Under the pieces are notes generated by a model. That model saw only the letters and a list, made by a program, of their open reading frames with translations, made no database searches and was not told where the DNA came from. The position numbers and the translations under genes were made by a program. DNA of 64,000 bases, from contig CM073886.1 of NCBI GenBank assembly GCA_037176705.1, forward strand, positions 16,018,501-16,082,500, read 5' to 3'. Below are positions 1-11,761 of the stretch, piece by piece (within the stretch, counting starts at the first letter, position 1; each line of letters opens with the position of its first letter). Source of the DNA: Molossus alvarezi. Lineage: Eukaryota; Chordata; Mammalia; Chiroptera; Molossidae.

Positions 1-3
1 ATC

Positions 4-243
4 TTTTTTTTTTTCTCACCCGAGGGTATTTTTCCTTGTCTTTGTTCAGATAGAGTGGGAGGGAGAGAGAGAGAGAAAGAAACATTGACGTGAAAGGGAC
101 ACATCGAGTGGCTGCCTCCCGCGGGACCCGACCAGGGCTGGGGACAAACTGCAACCAAGGTACGTGCCCCTAGCAGGAACTGAACCTGGGTCTCTCTAGA
201 CCGCAGGCTGATACTCTAACCGCTGAGCCAAATAGGCCAGGGC
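4..243 (-). mobile_element. Ves SINE
   Basis: T-rich tail at the left edge, CT-rich part read in reverse, and a tRNA-like head ending in GGCCAGGGC at the right. The copy lies within a CLUAP1 intron and abuts an antisense L1 fragment. Confidence 0.9.
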
Positions 244-249
244 TATTTT

Positions 250-800
250 TATCTTTTTATTATTGAGTTACTAAAGCTCTTTATATATTCTGGAATATAT
301 AAAGTGTTTTATAAATGATTTCAGTGATTTGTGATTTGCAAATAATTTCTCATTTTCACTTTTTTGGTTAAGTCCTTTGCTGTACAAAGTTCTAATGAAG
401 TCCAATTTGTTAATTTCTTCTTTTGTTGCTTGTGCTTTTAGTGTCATATCTAAGAAATCCCGGTCTAATTCAAGGTCACCAAGATTGACTCTTGTATTTT
501 CTTCTAGGAGTTTTATAGTTTTAACTCTTATATTAGGTCTCTGATCCAGTTTTAGTTCATTTTTGTGTATGATATGAAATTATTTCTTTTGTATGTGGCT
601 ATCCAGTTGTCTTAGCACCATTTGTTGGGAAGACTATTCTTTCCCTGTTAGATTATACCAGTACCATTGTGTGCTGTACTTAATTTTACAAGTCACTGAC
701 AACTCAGTAATTTCAATGTCAGCATGCATTAGCTTTAGTTTTTACCTGCTTAGTCCTCAGGGTTTTGCTTTGAGTTGTCAGAAGAAATCATGTTGAGCCT
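250..800 (-). mobile_element. Old L1 ORF2 fragment, antisense
   Basis: AT-rich sequence whose reverse strand resembles the L1 ORF2 region after the reverse transcriptase. Signature stretches are tttgctgtacaaagttct and cagttttagttcatttt. Many stops and small indels show it is decayed. The short open frame at 593-796 lies on the opposite strand and has no meaning. Confidence 0.7.
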
Positions 801-1460
801 GACATATCTGTATTAATGTTTTAAAATTCATGATATCATTTGATTTATGTTGCATTGAGTACTAGTTTAATGTCATAATTTTCCTAGGTGAAGTAAAAAG
901 TAAACTAAGCTGAACAGTGATTTAATTTTATAGTCAATTGTGTTAATATTCAGTTATATTCTCTGTAAGGGCTTTTGTAAGATGTTAGTTTTCAGATTGA
1001 TTATGTTGAAGTCTTGCAGGATGCTATTATTGACCCTCTCTGGTTTGCACCTCTGTTCTCTATAGCACAGCTCTTCTGCCCATGGCTAAAGAAAGCAGAA
1101 AACTTTCACTCAGTGCCCAGCTAGACACAACCACCATTTTATTACCTTCTTAGATCAGGGCCTAAGCAAAACCTTTTTGTAGATGAACACTTACACTATA
1201 CTTCCAAATTGACTTATAAGTCAATGATCAGAGCAGCAATTGCAAACTTCTCCAGTTACGTCCTTAAGACCTGTGTCTCTCCCTGGGTGCAGAATAATCA
1301 GGTGCTGGGCAGTGAAAGCTTTTTCTTTCCACTGTGGAAACTCTTGTTATATAGATTTCCATTAGGAAATGTTCAACATATATAAAACTCTAGAAGAGTA
1401 TTAAGAAATTAATGTAAAAAGCCTTGGTATTACGAATGACCTTCCTTCTTTTTTTGGTTA
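800..1460. other. CLUAP1 intron sequence, nothing recognised
   Basis: AT-rich, with no open frame, exon-like splice pair or clear repeat that I can name. Part of it may be eroded L1 continuing from the left. Confidence 0.4.
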
Positions 1461-1690
1461 ATCTTTACCCAAGGATATTTTTCTATTGATTTTTTTTTTT
1501 TTTTTTTTTTTTGAGAGAGAGTAGAAGGAAGGGAGGGAGGGAGAGAGAGAGAAACATTAATGTGAGAGAGACACATCGGGGTCAGGGATCAAACCTACAA
1601 CCAAGGTACGTGCCCTTGACCATCAATCAGACCTGTGACCCTTCGGTCCACGGCCTGACACTCTAACCATTGAGCCAAACTGACCAGGGC
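1461..1690 (-). mobile_element. Ves SINE with long T tract
   Basis: Starts with the reversed 3' end (tttacccaaggatattt), has a run of about 22 T inside the CT-rich part, and ends in the tRNA-like head (tgaccagggc). Confidence 0.88.
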
Positions 1691-2125
1691 TAGCATGACC
1701 TTTCTTTCTATATCTTTATAATGGAATTTTCTCCAGTAAACACTATCAGTGAGCATCAGTCTTCATTGCTACTCACTAGGTCACCATTTTTCTTATACCA
1801 GCCCTACTCAGGCCATTCCTAGCCTGGTATCCTTCTTGCCTCCCACCTTGTTTGGTACAGTTGCTGACCTTTTCAGTGGGGTATTCTTCATCTTTGTTAT
1901 CCTCAAGGAGTTTGAGTTTTGGTAACACAGTCTAAGACTGAACAGAGAATTTTTTTTCACCTCCAACTGACCAGCAACTCCCAGCTACCTTGACAACTGG
2001 CTGTTCAGTTGTTTAGTTTCACATACTGAAATAGTGCTTCTAATATATCTGACCCACATTTTTCTACTTTGGAAAATTGTTTAAAAAAAACATAAACCAG
2101 CCTATTGTCTGCATTAACTCTTCAG

Positions 2126-2240
2126 TAAGTATCGACCAGAAAATCCTGAGAGTCTCATAAAATATAATGCATCAAAAGTAAGACTGAGAAGTGCAGATGA
2201 CCTGCACAAGAGCCTTACTGGACAAGAGGCTGTTTTAGAA
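2126..2240 (+). other. Unexplained open stretch with splice-like ends (possible cryptic exon)
   Basis: A pyrimidine-rich acceptor-like site (aactcttcag) ends at 2125 and a GTAATG donor-like site begins at 2241. In one frame there are about 40 codons without a stop, starting S-K-Y-R-P-E-N-P. I do not recognise the peptide, and it is not part of CLUAP1 as I know it. In the phase required by the following CLUAP1 exon (one base carried in), it reaches TAA after about 11 codons. Inclusion would therefore truncate CLUAP1. It could be a cryptic or poison exon, an eroded retrocopy, or chance. Confidence 0.25.
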
Positions 2241-2307
2241 GTAATGATGGGACACCCCCCCCCCCTTTCTTTTTTTTTTTTTTTTGCCTTACTTGTGTTC
2301 CTGCCAG

Positions 2308-2415
2308 GTAATGATGACTCAGACATTGATATCCAGGAGGATGATGAATCCGACAGTGAACTGGAAGAGAGACGGCTATCCAAGCCACGGACAGCCATTG
2401 AGGTGCTCATGCAAG
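2308..2415 (+). CDS. CLUAP1: CLUAP1 exon encoding the [13 protein letters not shown] segment
   Basis: 108 bp. The acceptor is a strong C/T tract followed by cctgccag and the donor is AAG|gtacc. It starts with the last two bases of a Gly or Ser codon, reads NDDSDIDIQ...[19 protein letters not shown], and ends with the first base of a Gly codon. Confidence 0.93.
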
Positions 2416-5400
2416 GTACCATGACTTCTTTCAGCTTGCCTCCTCCTGGTGCCTGTCACAGAACACCACAGCCAGAACTGGGTCAGAGCTGTTTGGTATT
2501 AAGACCCATAAGCAACACTGTGAGCGGCCCTGCTCCAGGGTTTATCCTGCCCTGTAGTTTATCAGGATTTGGCTCTTGAACTGTTCAGTGGTCATCTTTG
2601 CCACTAATGCTCTTACCTGTAGTCCGAAGAATGGCCGATTCTTATTTGTGGCCTGATGTTTCTCACAGAGTTCACAAGAACACACGGCTTCTGCCACTGA
2701 GCTATATTCTGTCCTTTTTGGGTCCAAACTGCTCTCAGTGCAATTACATACATACCTTATGGTCAGAGAATCAATTTACAAAGAAGGAACTTACACAAGC
2801 ATCTCTGCCTTTTAAAAATGTTCTTCTCATTTCTACTTGCTCACTACAACAAATTCAAGCAATAAAATTGTGGAGCAAATCTGGGTGTGGGGTCTTCCTC
2901 ATGTTTCACTCCCCACCTTAAGGCAGTAACTGAAGGGTGTGTCCTTCCAAATTGCCTTTACACACACACACACATACTGAAGCATGGACACAAAGATCAT
3001 CTGAAATGCTTTTAACCTGAATGGAACCAGAAGACTTTGTGTATGGTTCTGCAATCTGCTTTTTAAAAAATTTAAATATATTGAACTCTTCCTATGTTGG
3101 TAAAATGTAGATCTATTTCTTTCTTTTTGATAGCTGCATAGTATGACTGTACCTTTAATTTACTTGGGCATTTCCATATTGACAGATACCTAAGTTACTT
3201 CTATTCTTTTCCTTGTAGATACATTTTTTCTGCATATCACAAGTATTTATTTAGGCAGTATCATTAAAAGTGGAATTCTTAGGTCAAGGGTTATGTAAAT
3301 TTAAATTCTGATAGATACTACTAAATTATCCTATATTTTCTTTTAAAAACATTTCTTATCTACCATTTCTTGAAATTTGGAGCACAATTGCATTTCTGTT
3401 TTTTAAATATGTTTTATTTTTTTTAGGAAGGGAGAGAGAGATAGAAACATCAATATGAGAGAGAAACATCGGTCAGCTGCCTCCTGCATGCCTCCTACTG
3501 GGGATCAAGCCTGCAACCCAGGCGTGTGTCCTGACCAGGAATCAAACCAGGACCTCATAGTCCCTGGGACAACGCTCAATCCACTGAGCCATACCAGCCA
3601 GGCCACAATTGCATTTTTATATACATAATAAATTTAAGTGGTAAATCATCTTCATGGCATCATTTCATATTAACTTTTGTTGTTAACTGCTATTCTAGGT
3701 CCACCTGTCTTTACTCACTACATTTTGCTTTTTTCATAGGATAGTTAGATGCTCTGATTTCCTTTTTCTTCCTTTTATTTTTTAATAGCTTCATGACATC
3801 AATAGAAGTTAGAGGTTATGACTCCCATTCTACATATGGGAGCCAAGGCTCTGAAGAGGTATGTGATTAGTTCTGTAGAACATAGTAGTAAAAGTATTGG
3901 TGCTCCTAAATTCTGCTGCTGACCACTCACTGCAGAAGTGAAACAACACAAGAGCTGTATTTTATCTGTCCCAAGGAAAAGTTCTTGGTGGTCACATCCA
4001 GGCCTATCCTGAGTGAGCTCCCCTCTAAGCTGCCCTCACTGCCTTTCTCCCAAGACTTGGACCTGGGGTCATGGGTGTTTGTTTCTCAGCCTTCAGCTAT
4101 GAGAGCAGCTCTCTGTCTCCACCCAGTGAAGGATGCCTCCTAAGTTTTTGCGGAAGTCTAGACAACATTGACTTCCAAAGGAGAAATGGAGAATCACTCA
4201 AACAATGTTGATGTTTTGGAAGATAAACTAATTATGATACTTAAACTTTTTCTTTTTGACACGCAGACAGATCCAAGTAGAAGTGATGTGGGTCCATAAA
4301 GAGAGAATATATTTCTTTTTTCAACAGATAGTATACCTGTCCCACTGTGTATAAACTAATAATGGGATTAAGTGATCTTCCCCTAACATACTTATAGGAT
4401 GCATCTTTATTTTTCTGATTTATGATTCATGCTTACATTTTACTATCCTTTTCCTTGTTTCAGTATATAAATGCAGGAAATCCATTGCCATTTGTTGACA
4501 GTTCTGATTAGTTGGATGCTACTGGAGTAAATTTTCTGACTCTTCTTTTCCCCAATTTTCTAAAGGAAAGTAAATCTTGAATGCCATTTTATGCCTTATT
4601 TTGCAAGGTTTTTGCAATTTCTTCATGTTTTTGTTCTCCCCAGGAAGACCTAACAAACGCATCGTGGGCACAATGCAAGGTGGAGACTCCGATGACGATG
4701 TGAGTCCTGACCAGCCCCCTTTAACAGTTGTGTTCTTTCTGGTCTCCGGCTGTCCTCAGTGACTAGATTAGCCAGGAACTAAGCACATCTGACCAGCTTA
4801 GCATGAGGTGTGGCTTCTCAGCCCGGCTCATCATTGGATTTGTGGCAGAGTTTAGCCTCCCAAGGAGATGGCCTCACTCCTTTGCTTGTTGATGGCTCAT
4901 TTCTTTTCTTTTCAAATGAACCTGCTTCCCCTACTTTTTTTTTTCTTCTCATGTTCTGTATGCTCTCACTTTCCAAAGATGGAAGGAGCACCAGCTCTGT
5001 TAGGTAAATGCAAGACTTCCAGCTCCAAGAAGCAGGTTGGTTTTCTTTTTCACTTCATCCATTTGTGTGTGTGCGTGTGTGTGTGTGCTCACTCAGGGCC
5101 AGCAGAGAGCCTTCCCCAAGAGTGATGCCTCTGTCTCCTGGGCAAAAGCCACTCAAAATGGATCCCACAGTGAATGGTGAAATTACCTAAAGGTACCTAT
5201 GCTGAGGAGGAGTAGCACTGAGCCAAGGACAAGAAAGGTTGTGGTTAGGAAGTCATCTGGCCCTTGAACCATAACCTAGAAAAGAAGGGATGCTGTTGAG
5301 GGCCTGTAGTTAAGACCAACTCTCTCTCCAACTCCATTCTGGGGGAACATGAAAAGGAGGCTCTCCTGAGAACAGGGCCTTAGAGAGGCTGGGCAAATGG

Positions 5401-8253
5401 CTGCAGCACCTTTAACATTATTAAGTGAATAACTGAATGAGAAATGAACCAGAATGGAGAAATTGGAGCTCTTCCATTCATCACTCTGGGTCTGCCTTCT
5501 TTGTTGCAGTCCCTAGCAATACTGTGAGTCCCAAGAAGCAAAAGGTGATTAGATTGACACCAATCACAGATCTCCCTATCAGGTTGAATGCTACATGTAT
5601 CTAGACTAGAGTGTGGCCCTAGTTGGCTACACAGAGACACAGCATGAGCCTTATGTTCTTGTATAAAAGGTCCATTTATTAGCACCAGGAGTGTGTACTA
5701 TCACAGAAATTCACAGGTGGGAGAGGTCACTCAGGTGTACTGGGCAAGATGCATAGGGATAGAGCCTTAAATACATAGAAGATGGTCTTCAGCGAAGCAG
5801 AGAAACTACCTCAAAAATTTTAACAAGGTAGGGGATGGATGGTTAAACAGCTTACTATCCATTCCATCTTACTCATCCAAGACAGAAGTAAGGAGAGTGG
5901 CATGGGAGCTGGTGATACCTGGAGAGCGCTGCCTGGCCTCTTTTCTTGTGATTTGCTTGATCATTTATATGGCTTTCTACTTTTCAGAATAAATGCATTA
6001 TTGTAGCTTAAATCTCTTCTGTGCCTGTTGTCGCTTGTTTATTTCAGGGAGGCTGTTTCCAGGCACCACCCCCTAGGCATGAGAGTTTCTCCTTCATGTG
6101 TTCACTCAGTCACTAGACAGATATTTTTTGAGTGCCTGTTCTGTGCCTGGCACTATTATGGATTGTGGGGAATACAGCAGTGAAGAGAAACAAGGTCCCT
6201 GCCTTTATGAAGCTTACAGTCCAGTATTAGTGAAGCAGATCCATCAGGGTTCATAGTGGTAAGAAAAATCAAGTAGGTTCAGCAGCAGAGTGACAGGGAT
6301 GAGGAATGCCCTTTGATTGATCAGGGAAGATCTATCTCTCTGATAAGGTGACATTTGGGCAGAGGCCTGAATGGAAGGAGGGACATGGTGCTGGGAAGGG
6401 GCATCCTGGTCACAGGAAATATGGTTTTTGCATTCAAGGACCAGAGGCTATGGTGTGACTAGAATGGAGCGAACTGGGGGAAGGAGCAGCAGGAGAGGCA
6501 GCAGAGGCCATGCAGAGTTTTACAGGATGTGACAAGGACTTGGCATTTTTTCTGAGTACAACAGGAAGGTACTAGAGAATCCTGAGCCCAGGAGTGCCAA
6601 GAACTGACTCACATTTAAGAGAGCCCAGTGAGGAGGCGTTTGCAATAGTCTAGTTCAGAGGTGATGGTGGCTTAGCCTTGGGTCATAGCAGTGGAGATGT
6701 TGAGAATTGGTCAGGTTCTGAACATGTTTCTAAGGTAAGAACCATCAGGTTTTGTTAATTGGACATGGAGAGTTAAAGACAATGAAGGATGCCTTGGTTG
6801 TGGCATAATCGGCCAAAGGTACAGTTTTCATTTCTTGAGCTGAAATGGACCTGAGGAAGAGGCTTGGAGAGCAGATTGAGAGTTTGCTTTTTGGACGTTC
6901 TAAGTGTGAGTTCCCTGTTAGATGTCCACATGCTGATGCTGAGTTGAAATTCAAGTCTGGAGTTCGAAGTCGGATCTGGGCTAGAGATTGAACTGGGGAG
7001 ACATCCATATTTAGGTGGTCTTTAAGCATGAGGATACATGTGATTACTTGGGGAGATAGAGAAGAAAGACAAGAGAGGAAGCCCAAGGCCCTGAGCCAAC
7101 CCCACATTGTGGAGGTCACGGGGATGAAGAGGGTTGGGTAAGCAAGATAAGACACAGGAGTGAGGTGGGGTGAGAGCCCAGAGGGTGCCTTGAAGGACAG
7201 AGTAGTGGATGCCAGGGAAGAAGAAGCTCATAGGTCAAACAGGAGGACAGAGAGTTGTCCCATTGGATTTGAACCCACTGAATGTGTCAGTCTTGACAAG
7301 AGCAGTTTGGGGGATTGGAGGGGTGGGAGCCTGACTAGAGTGTGCTTAAGAGGTAGTGAGAAGGGAACAAGCGAGGAAGTGAGTTCAAAACTTATTCAAG
7401 GAGTTTTGATATGAGGGGAATAGAGAAACAGGGCAGAGTAGCTGGAGAGGAAGGTAGGATTTAGTTTTGAGGGGGGAGGTTTTGTTTGTTTTTTTAAGAA
7501 GGAAATTACAGTGTGTGTGTATGGTGGTGGGAATGATTTAGATAGAGTGACCAATCATCCTGGTTTACCTTGGATGCAGGACTTGCAGTTTTAAGACCTG
7601 GCTCCATTGGTCAACCTAGACCTAGATGGTGGAGCAGTGTTTCTTTTATTTTGCTCCTTATACCCATTTTCTTTGTGGCTTTCCATCCTCAATCTGTCAA
7701 AAGCCAAAATAGACCCTCCTTCCCTCTCTCCAAGTCCCCACCCTCCTTGCTACCCACTGGTGGGTCTCTGAGCCATCAGGAGCAAAACAGCATCCAGTGA
7801 GCCTTGGTGCAGATCTGGTGTTCCTGGGACATCAGTGGGAAAGCACCAACCTTGGATTATTGCATATTGGTATTTGAAGGTTACTGCTTAGATGATACAT
7901 TGATCTCTGTATTCCAACCAGCAATATCTAGATGTTGGTCTATTTTTATGCCCCCACAGCCTGACTGCTGCTCTGCCCAGCTCTTCCTTCACTTAGGGAT
8001 GTTGCTAGTTATTGAGCTGCAAGTAAAAAAATGAGGTAGGGTCTTACTGACAAGGTGTTAGGGATGAGGTGGGACCCTCACTTGTATTTACTGTATTTTT
8101 TTATAGGAAGACTCAGAGGACAGTGAAATTGACATGGAAGATGACGAAGAAGATGACGATTTGGAAGATGAGAGTATTGCTCTGTCTCCAGCTAAACCCA
8201 GTCGAAGGGTCCGGAAACCAGAGCCCCTGGAAGAGAGTGACAATGACTTCTGA
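2308..8253 (+). CDS. CLUAP1: CLUAP1 (IFT38), last three coding exons
   Basis: Clusterin-associated protein 1, also IFT38, is a subunit of the intraflagellar transport B complex and works in building and maintaining cilia. Three exons (2308-2415, 4644-4699, 8107-8253) splice in frame and give the acidic C-terminal tail: [20 protein letters not shown], then [18 protein letters not shown], then [20 protein letters not shown], ending in EESDNDF and TGA. This matches the human C-terminus almost residue for residue. The calponin-like N-terminus and the coiled coil lie left of the window, so about 100 of roughly 413 residues are present. Introns are 2.2 and 3.4 kb. The gene converges on NLRC3, with about 9.5 kb between their stop codons. 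Identification is firm; exon borders were set by splice sites and phase. Confidence 0.95.
2959..2974. repeat. (AC)n microsatellite
   Basis: Eight AC units within a CLUAP1 intron. Confidence 0.9.
3400..3602 (-). mobile_element. Ves-related SINE
   Basis: Type with a short tail (tttattttttttaggaaggg in reverse), then gagaaacatcggtcagctgcc, and a head ending in gccataccagccaggcc. Confidence 0.85.
4644..4699 (+). CDS. CLUAP1: CLUAP1 exon encoding [18 protein letters not shown]
   Basis: 56 bp. Acceptor ttctccccag at 4634-4643; donor GAT|gtgagt. It starts with two bases completing Gly (G|GA) and ends in phase 0. Human has a Gly where this has Asn in RPxKRIVG. Confidence 0.93.
5063..5088. repeat. 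(TG)n microsatellite
   Basis: TG repeat with one interrupting C, in the last CLUAP1 intron. Confidence 0.85.
6090..7480 (+). mobile_element. Long ancient interspersed repeat, family not assigned
   Basis: Starts with the common mammalian repeat motif ttgagtgcctgttctgtgcc followed by gaatacagcagtgaagaga. It then runs through purine-rich text (gataaggtgacatttgggc, gatggtggcttagcc, ttagatgtccacatgctgatg). The stretch at 20555-21400 carries the same order of motifs, so the two are diverged copies of one family. No long open frame is kept. Confidence 0.5.
8107..8253 (+). CDS. CLUAP1: CLUAP1 last coding exon with stop
   Basis: 147 bp = 48 codons plus TGA. Acceptor tttttttatag at 8096-8106. Encodes [12 protein letters not shown]..., then [22 protein letters not shown]. 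It is highly acidic, with a short basic RRVRK patch. The 3' UTR follows. Confidence 0.95.
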   Translation, partial: EDSEDSEIDMEDDEEDDDLEDESIALSPAKPSRRVRKPEPLEESDNDF

Positions 8254-8559
8254 CTTTCTTGCCAAGGGACCTGTGCAGATTAAAACCCTCAGATTTGTAG
8301 GTAAATGGGAATTTAGAAGGTTAGGAAGGAAACATTTTGTTCACTAAGCCAGTTGGACTCATTGTTAATTATTACCTGTTTTTGCTTTAGCCTCCTATGG
8401 TTACTCCATGAAGCTTAAATAAGAACCAGAGCAAACCCCAAAGATGATTTTTTTGCCTTAGCTCCTAAAAAGTGGGAAATACTTGTGTGCTTAGTGATTC
8501 ACATCCACAGGAAAAAAACTTTAGGAAAAATAAGTTTCTATGTAAGTTTTGTTGTTCTT

Positions 8560-8770
8560 AATCCTCACCTCAGGGTATTCTTTCCATTGATATTTTTAGA
8601 GAGTGGAAGGGAAGGAGGGAGGAGGAGAGAGACAGAAAGACACATCGATGTGAGAGAGACACATAGATTGGTTGTCTTCTGCATGCGACCTGGCTGGGGC
8701 TGGGGATCAAACATGAAACCCTTTGGTTTGTGGGCCGATGCTCTAACTGCTGAGCCACACTGGCCAGGGC
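8560..8770 (-). mobile_element. Ves SINE in the CLUAP1 3' UTR
   Basis: Reverse-oriented: aatcctcacctcagggtattc at the left, head ending in gccacactggccagggc at the right. Confidence 0.9.
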
Positions 8771-9177
8771 TTTCTGTAAGTTTTGATTATTGTTGTTGTC
8801 ACATATATCCTCTAAGAGTCAGTGGGGCAGACCTGAGGCTGGGACTGTGCACAAGGACTCATTTTAGGAATCAGTGTTGGACTAGTGAGTCACTTGTACA
8901 ATTTAGAAGCTTTTAATTCTAGCCTTTATTTCATTTTGTAGTCTTGTTTTTTTCTTCAGCATACTCACAATACCAAACTTTAAATGTATTTTACTAAAAT
9001 TTTCTGAATGAAAGTTAGCTAAGTAAGATGAAAACCAACCTTCTTTGAAAATCAGACAACAGAAGATGCTCCAGATTATAAATACTCCATTTTCTCTCAG
9101 AAGGCCAGCAGCATTCCTTCTTAGGAAAGCAAATTAAGGAAAAACTGTTAGTACACATTTGTGTTTCTGACTTAAAA

Positions 9178-9183
9178 AATAAA
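9178..9183 (+). terminator. CLUAP1: Candidate polyadenylation signal AATAAA for CLUAP1
   Basis: First canonical AATAAA on the + strand after the CLUAP1 stop. It lies inside the target-site duplication of the next SINE, so the cleavage region may have been altered by that insertion. Confidence 0.3.
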
Positions 9184-9191
9184 CCAGAATT

Positions 9192-9440
9192 GCCCTGGCC
9201 GGTTTGGCTCAGCGGTTAGAGCATTGGCCTGCAGTCCAGAGAGACCTGGGTTTGGTTCCCGCTAAGGGCATGTACCTCGGTTGCAGTTTGTCCCCGGCCC
9301 TGGTTGGTCGTGCGGGTGGCAGCCACTCGATGTGTCCCTTTCCTGTCAATGTTTCTCTCTCTCTCTCTCTCACTCTCTCTCCCTTCCACTCTATCTGAAC
9401 AAAAAATGGAAAAATGTCCTCAAGTGAGTATAAAAAAAAC
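9192..9440 (+). mobile_element. Ves SINE with target-site duplication
   Basis: Full-length copy flanked by aaaccagaattg at 9181-9192 and again near 9447-9458. Its tail contains a run of A. Confidence 0.92.
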
Positions 9441-10544
9441 ACACAAAAACCAGAATTGATATAGGTAGAGTAACACTAGAATTTCCCAATTGTGAAAAGA
9501 GAAGTATTTTTCCCTGTTGTGAAAAGGGCAGCATTTTTTGTTTTGTTTTGTTTTGTTTTTAGGAAAGCACAGAACAGTTTTCATTTGTTTCTCAGTTATA
9601 AATACAGAAAACTTCTGAAGTTACTTCTCTTAATGTTTTTAATATCATATTTTTATATTATTAAATAAGTTTTACTTGAAAGTATAAGTATTTTGTTTAT
9701 TTGCACCGATAAATACTCAACAAAAATTCACATTTTAATATGGCATATACAAACTTTAGGAGACTATGTGACAATTATTGCTATCACCTTTGATTTTTTA
9801 CCTGTCTTTTCCTAAATTTTATGTATAAGATTACCCCTTCTTTTAAACATTCAGGAATCAGTTAATTCATCAGTAAATTGAGATGTGCCATCTTTGAAAC
9901 AATAAGCTAAATGGGAAATAGGTGTTTTGGGAGCCATGCTAACCCCCTCAGATGCCATGGCTTCTAAGGGCAAAAGAGGCACTGCATCTTCTTGGATGTT
10001 ATAGCTTTGTTTCCCCTGAGTCTGACCTGACTTATATTTTGGGGAAAAAAAATAAAAATAAAAATGTGTTTCTGTGTTTTGTATGTAATGCTTTCTTCTA
10101 ATAGGCATTAGCATGGGAGTCCAACCCAAGCTACAGATAAATGTCCACAGAGGCAACAGCTGTAATGGGTGATTCATTCTTTCACCTGCTTCTTGGTCAT
10201 CCTTCATCACTTGGTTAACTGACTTTGTAGAGTCTACCATGGTATGGCACTTTCTTACTTTAGTAGCTTCTGTCAACAAAGGAGCTGCAAGTACTAGATC
10301 ATAGTTATTAATGTATTCCTGTCAATGTGATGGATCCAGGAGTCAGATATGTGCAAGTGCCTTATGACCTGGTATCATTTGGTTTTGGCCAAGCAGCAGA
10401 GCAGACTCAGGCCCCAAAGATTGAGTGATTAGGTCTATTAAGAATTAGCATTTAGGTCATTGCTGACAGTGTTTTCTACTGTGTAATTAAAGGATCTCTT
10501 AAAATGCTTTAAAATATGTGTATTGACAGAAAATATAAAGAAAT
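9441..10544. other. Intergenic, no gene recognised
   Basis: Contains a (TTTTG)n patch near 9538-9560. A 142-codon open frame runs on the - strand (10279 down to 9851), ending in KDGTSQFTDELTDS. I cannot match it to any family, and it has no splice or promoter support. Confidence 0.4.
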
Positions 10545-11028
10545 TTTTAAAAATATGTTTTATTGAATTTTTATTTTTTTAGAGAGAGAGGAAGGGAGAG
10601 AGAAATAGAAACATCAATATGAGAGCCTGGTCTGTTTGGCTCAGCAGTTAGAGCATCAGTCTGTGGACCAAAGAGTTGTAGGTTCAATTCTGGTCAAGGG
10701 TACATACCTCAGTTGCGGTTCAGTTCCCAGCCTTGGTTGGGGTTGTGCAGGAGGCAACCAATCGATGTGTCTCTCTCACATTGATGTTTCTCTCTCTCTC
10801 TTCCTTCAACTCTGTCTGAAAATAAATGGAAACATATGCTCAGGTGAGGATTTTTTAAAAAAAGGGGAACATTGATGTGAGAGAGAAACATCAGTTGGCT
10901 TGCCTCTTGCATGTCCCCCGACTGGGGATCGAGCCCACAACCCAGGCATGTGCCCTGACTGGGAATTGAACTGGGACGTCTCAGTTCATGGGGCGACGCT
11001 CAGTCCACTGAACCACACTAGCTAGGCT
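10545..11028 (-). mobile_element. Ves-related SINE split by another SINE
   Basis: Left part 10545-10625 and right part 10868-11028 together make one reverse SINE. The interruption is a + strand Ves SINE. Confidence 0.85.
10626..10867 (+). mobile_element. Ves SINE inserted in a SINE
   Basis: Head cctggtctgtttggctcagc through an A-rich tail. It is flanked by aacatcaatatgagag (left) and aacattgatgtgag (right), a target-site duplication that has since diverged. Confidence 0.85.
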
Positions 11029-11126
11029 ATAAAGGGATTTTTTAAGTCTTCAATTTTTATTGGTGGTAGCCATTAAGAACAAAATCTATGACTTCTTATA
11101 GGAAATCTGAAGAACTGTTTTCCTTT

Positions 11127-11404
11127 TTTATTTAATTAATTAATTTATTTATTTTAATCTTCACCTAAGGATATTTTTCCATTGATTTTCAGACAGAGTA
11201 GGAGGGGCTGGGGGGTGGAGAGGGGGGGAGAGAGAGAGAAACATGGATATGAGAGAGACACATCAATTGGCCACCTCCCAAATGACCCCAACCAGGGCCG
11301 GGGATCAAATCCCAAACGAGGTACGTGCCCCTGACTAGAATCAAACCTGTGACCCTTCAGTCCATGGGCCGTCATTCTAACCACTGAGCCAAACTGGCCA
11401 GGGC
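11127..11404 (-). mobile_element. Ves SINE with target-site duplication
   Basis: Flanked by agaactgttttcctttttta (about 11111) and agaactgtttcctttttag (11406), one base apart in length. Confidence 0.9.
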
Positions 11405-11537
11405 AAGAACTGTTTCCTTTTTAGATGGGGACAGGAAGAATAAATAAATGCAAGATATCTTTTATTAGAATTTTAAACTATAATATCAGTGTCAAACATC
11501 TGAAGGGAAGATGTGTCTCTTTAGATTAGCAACATTA

Positions 11538-11761
11538 CGCCCTGGTTTGGCTCAGCGGTCAGCCTGCAGTCCAGAGAGACCCGGGTTCGGTTCTCGCTAA
11601 GGGCTCGTACTTTGGTTGCAGTTTGTCCCCGGCCCTGGTTGGTCGTGCAGGCAGCAGCTACTCGATGTGTCCCTTTCACATCGATGTTTCTCTCTCTCTC
11701 TCTTCCTCTTTCCCTCCCACTCTGTCTGAACAAAAAATGGAAGAATGTCCTCGAGTGAGGA

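Larger units (their letters stand above)
8254..9190 (+). other. CLUAP1: Probable CLUAP1 3' UTR
   Basis: Non-coding sequence after the stop, interrupted by a Ves SINE on the opposite strand (8560-8770). An AATAAA at 9178-9183 could end it, just before another SINE. The true cleavage site cannot be seen. Confidence 0.45.
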
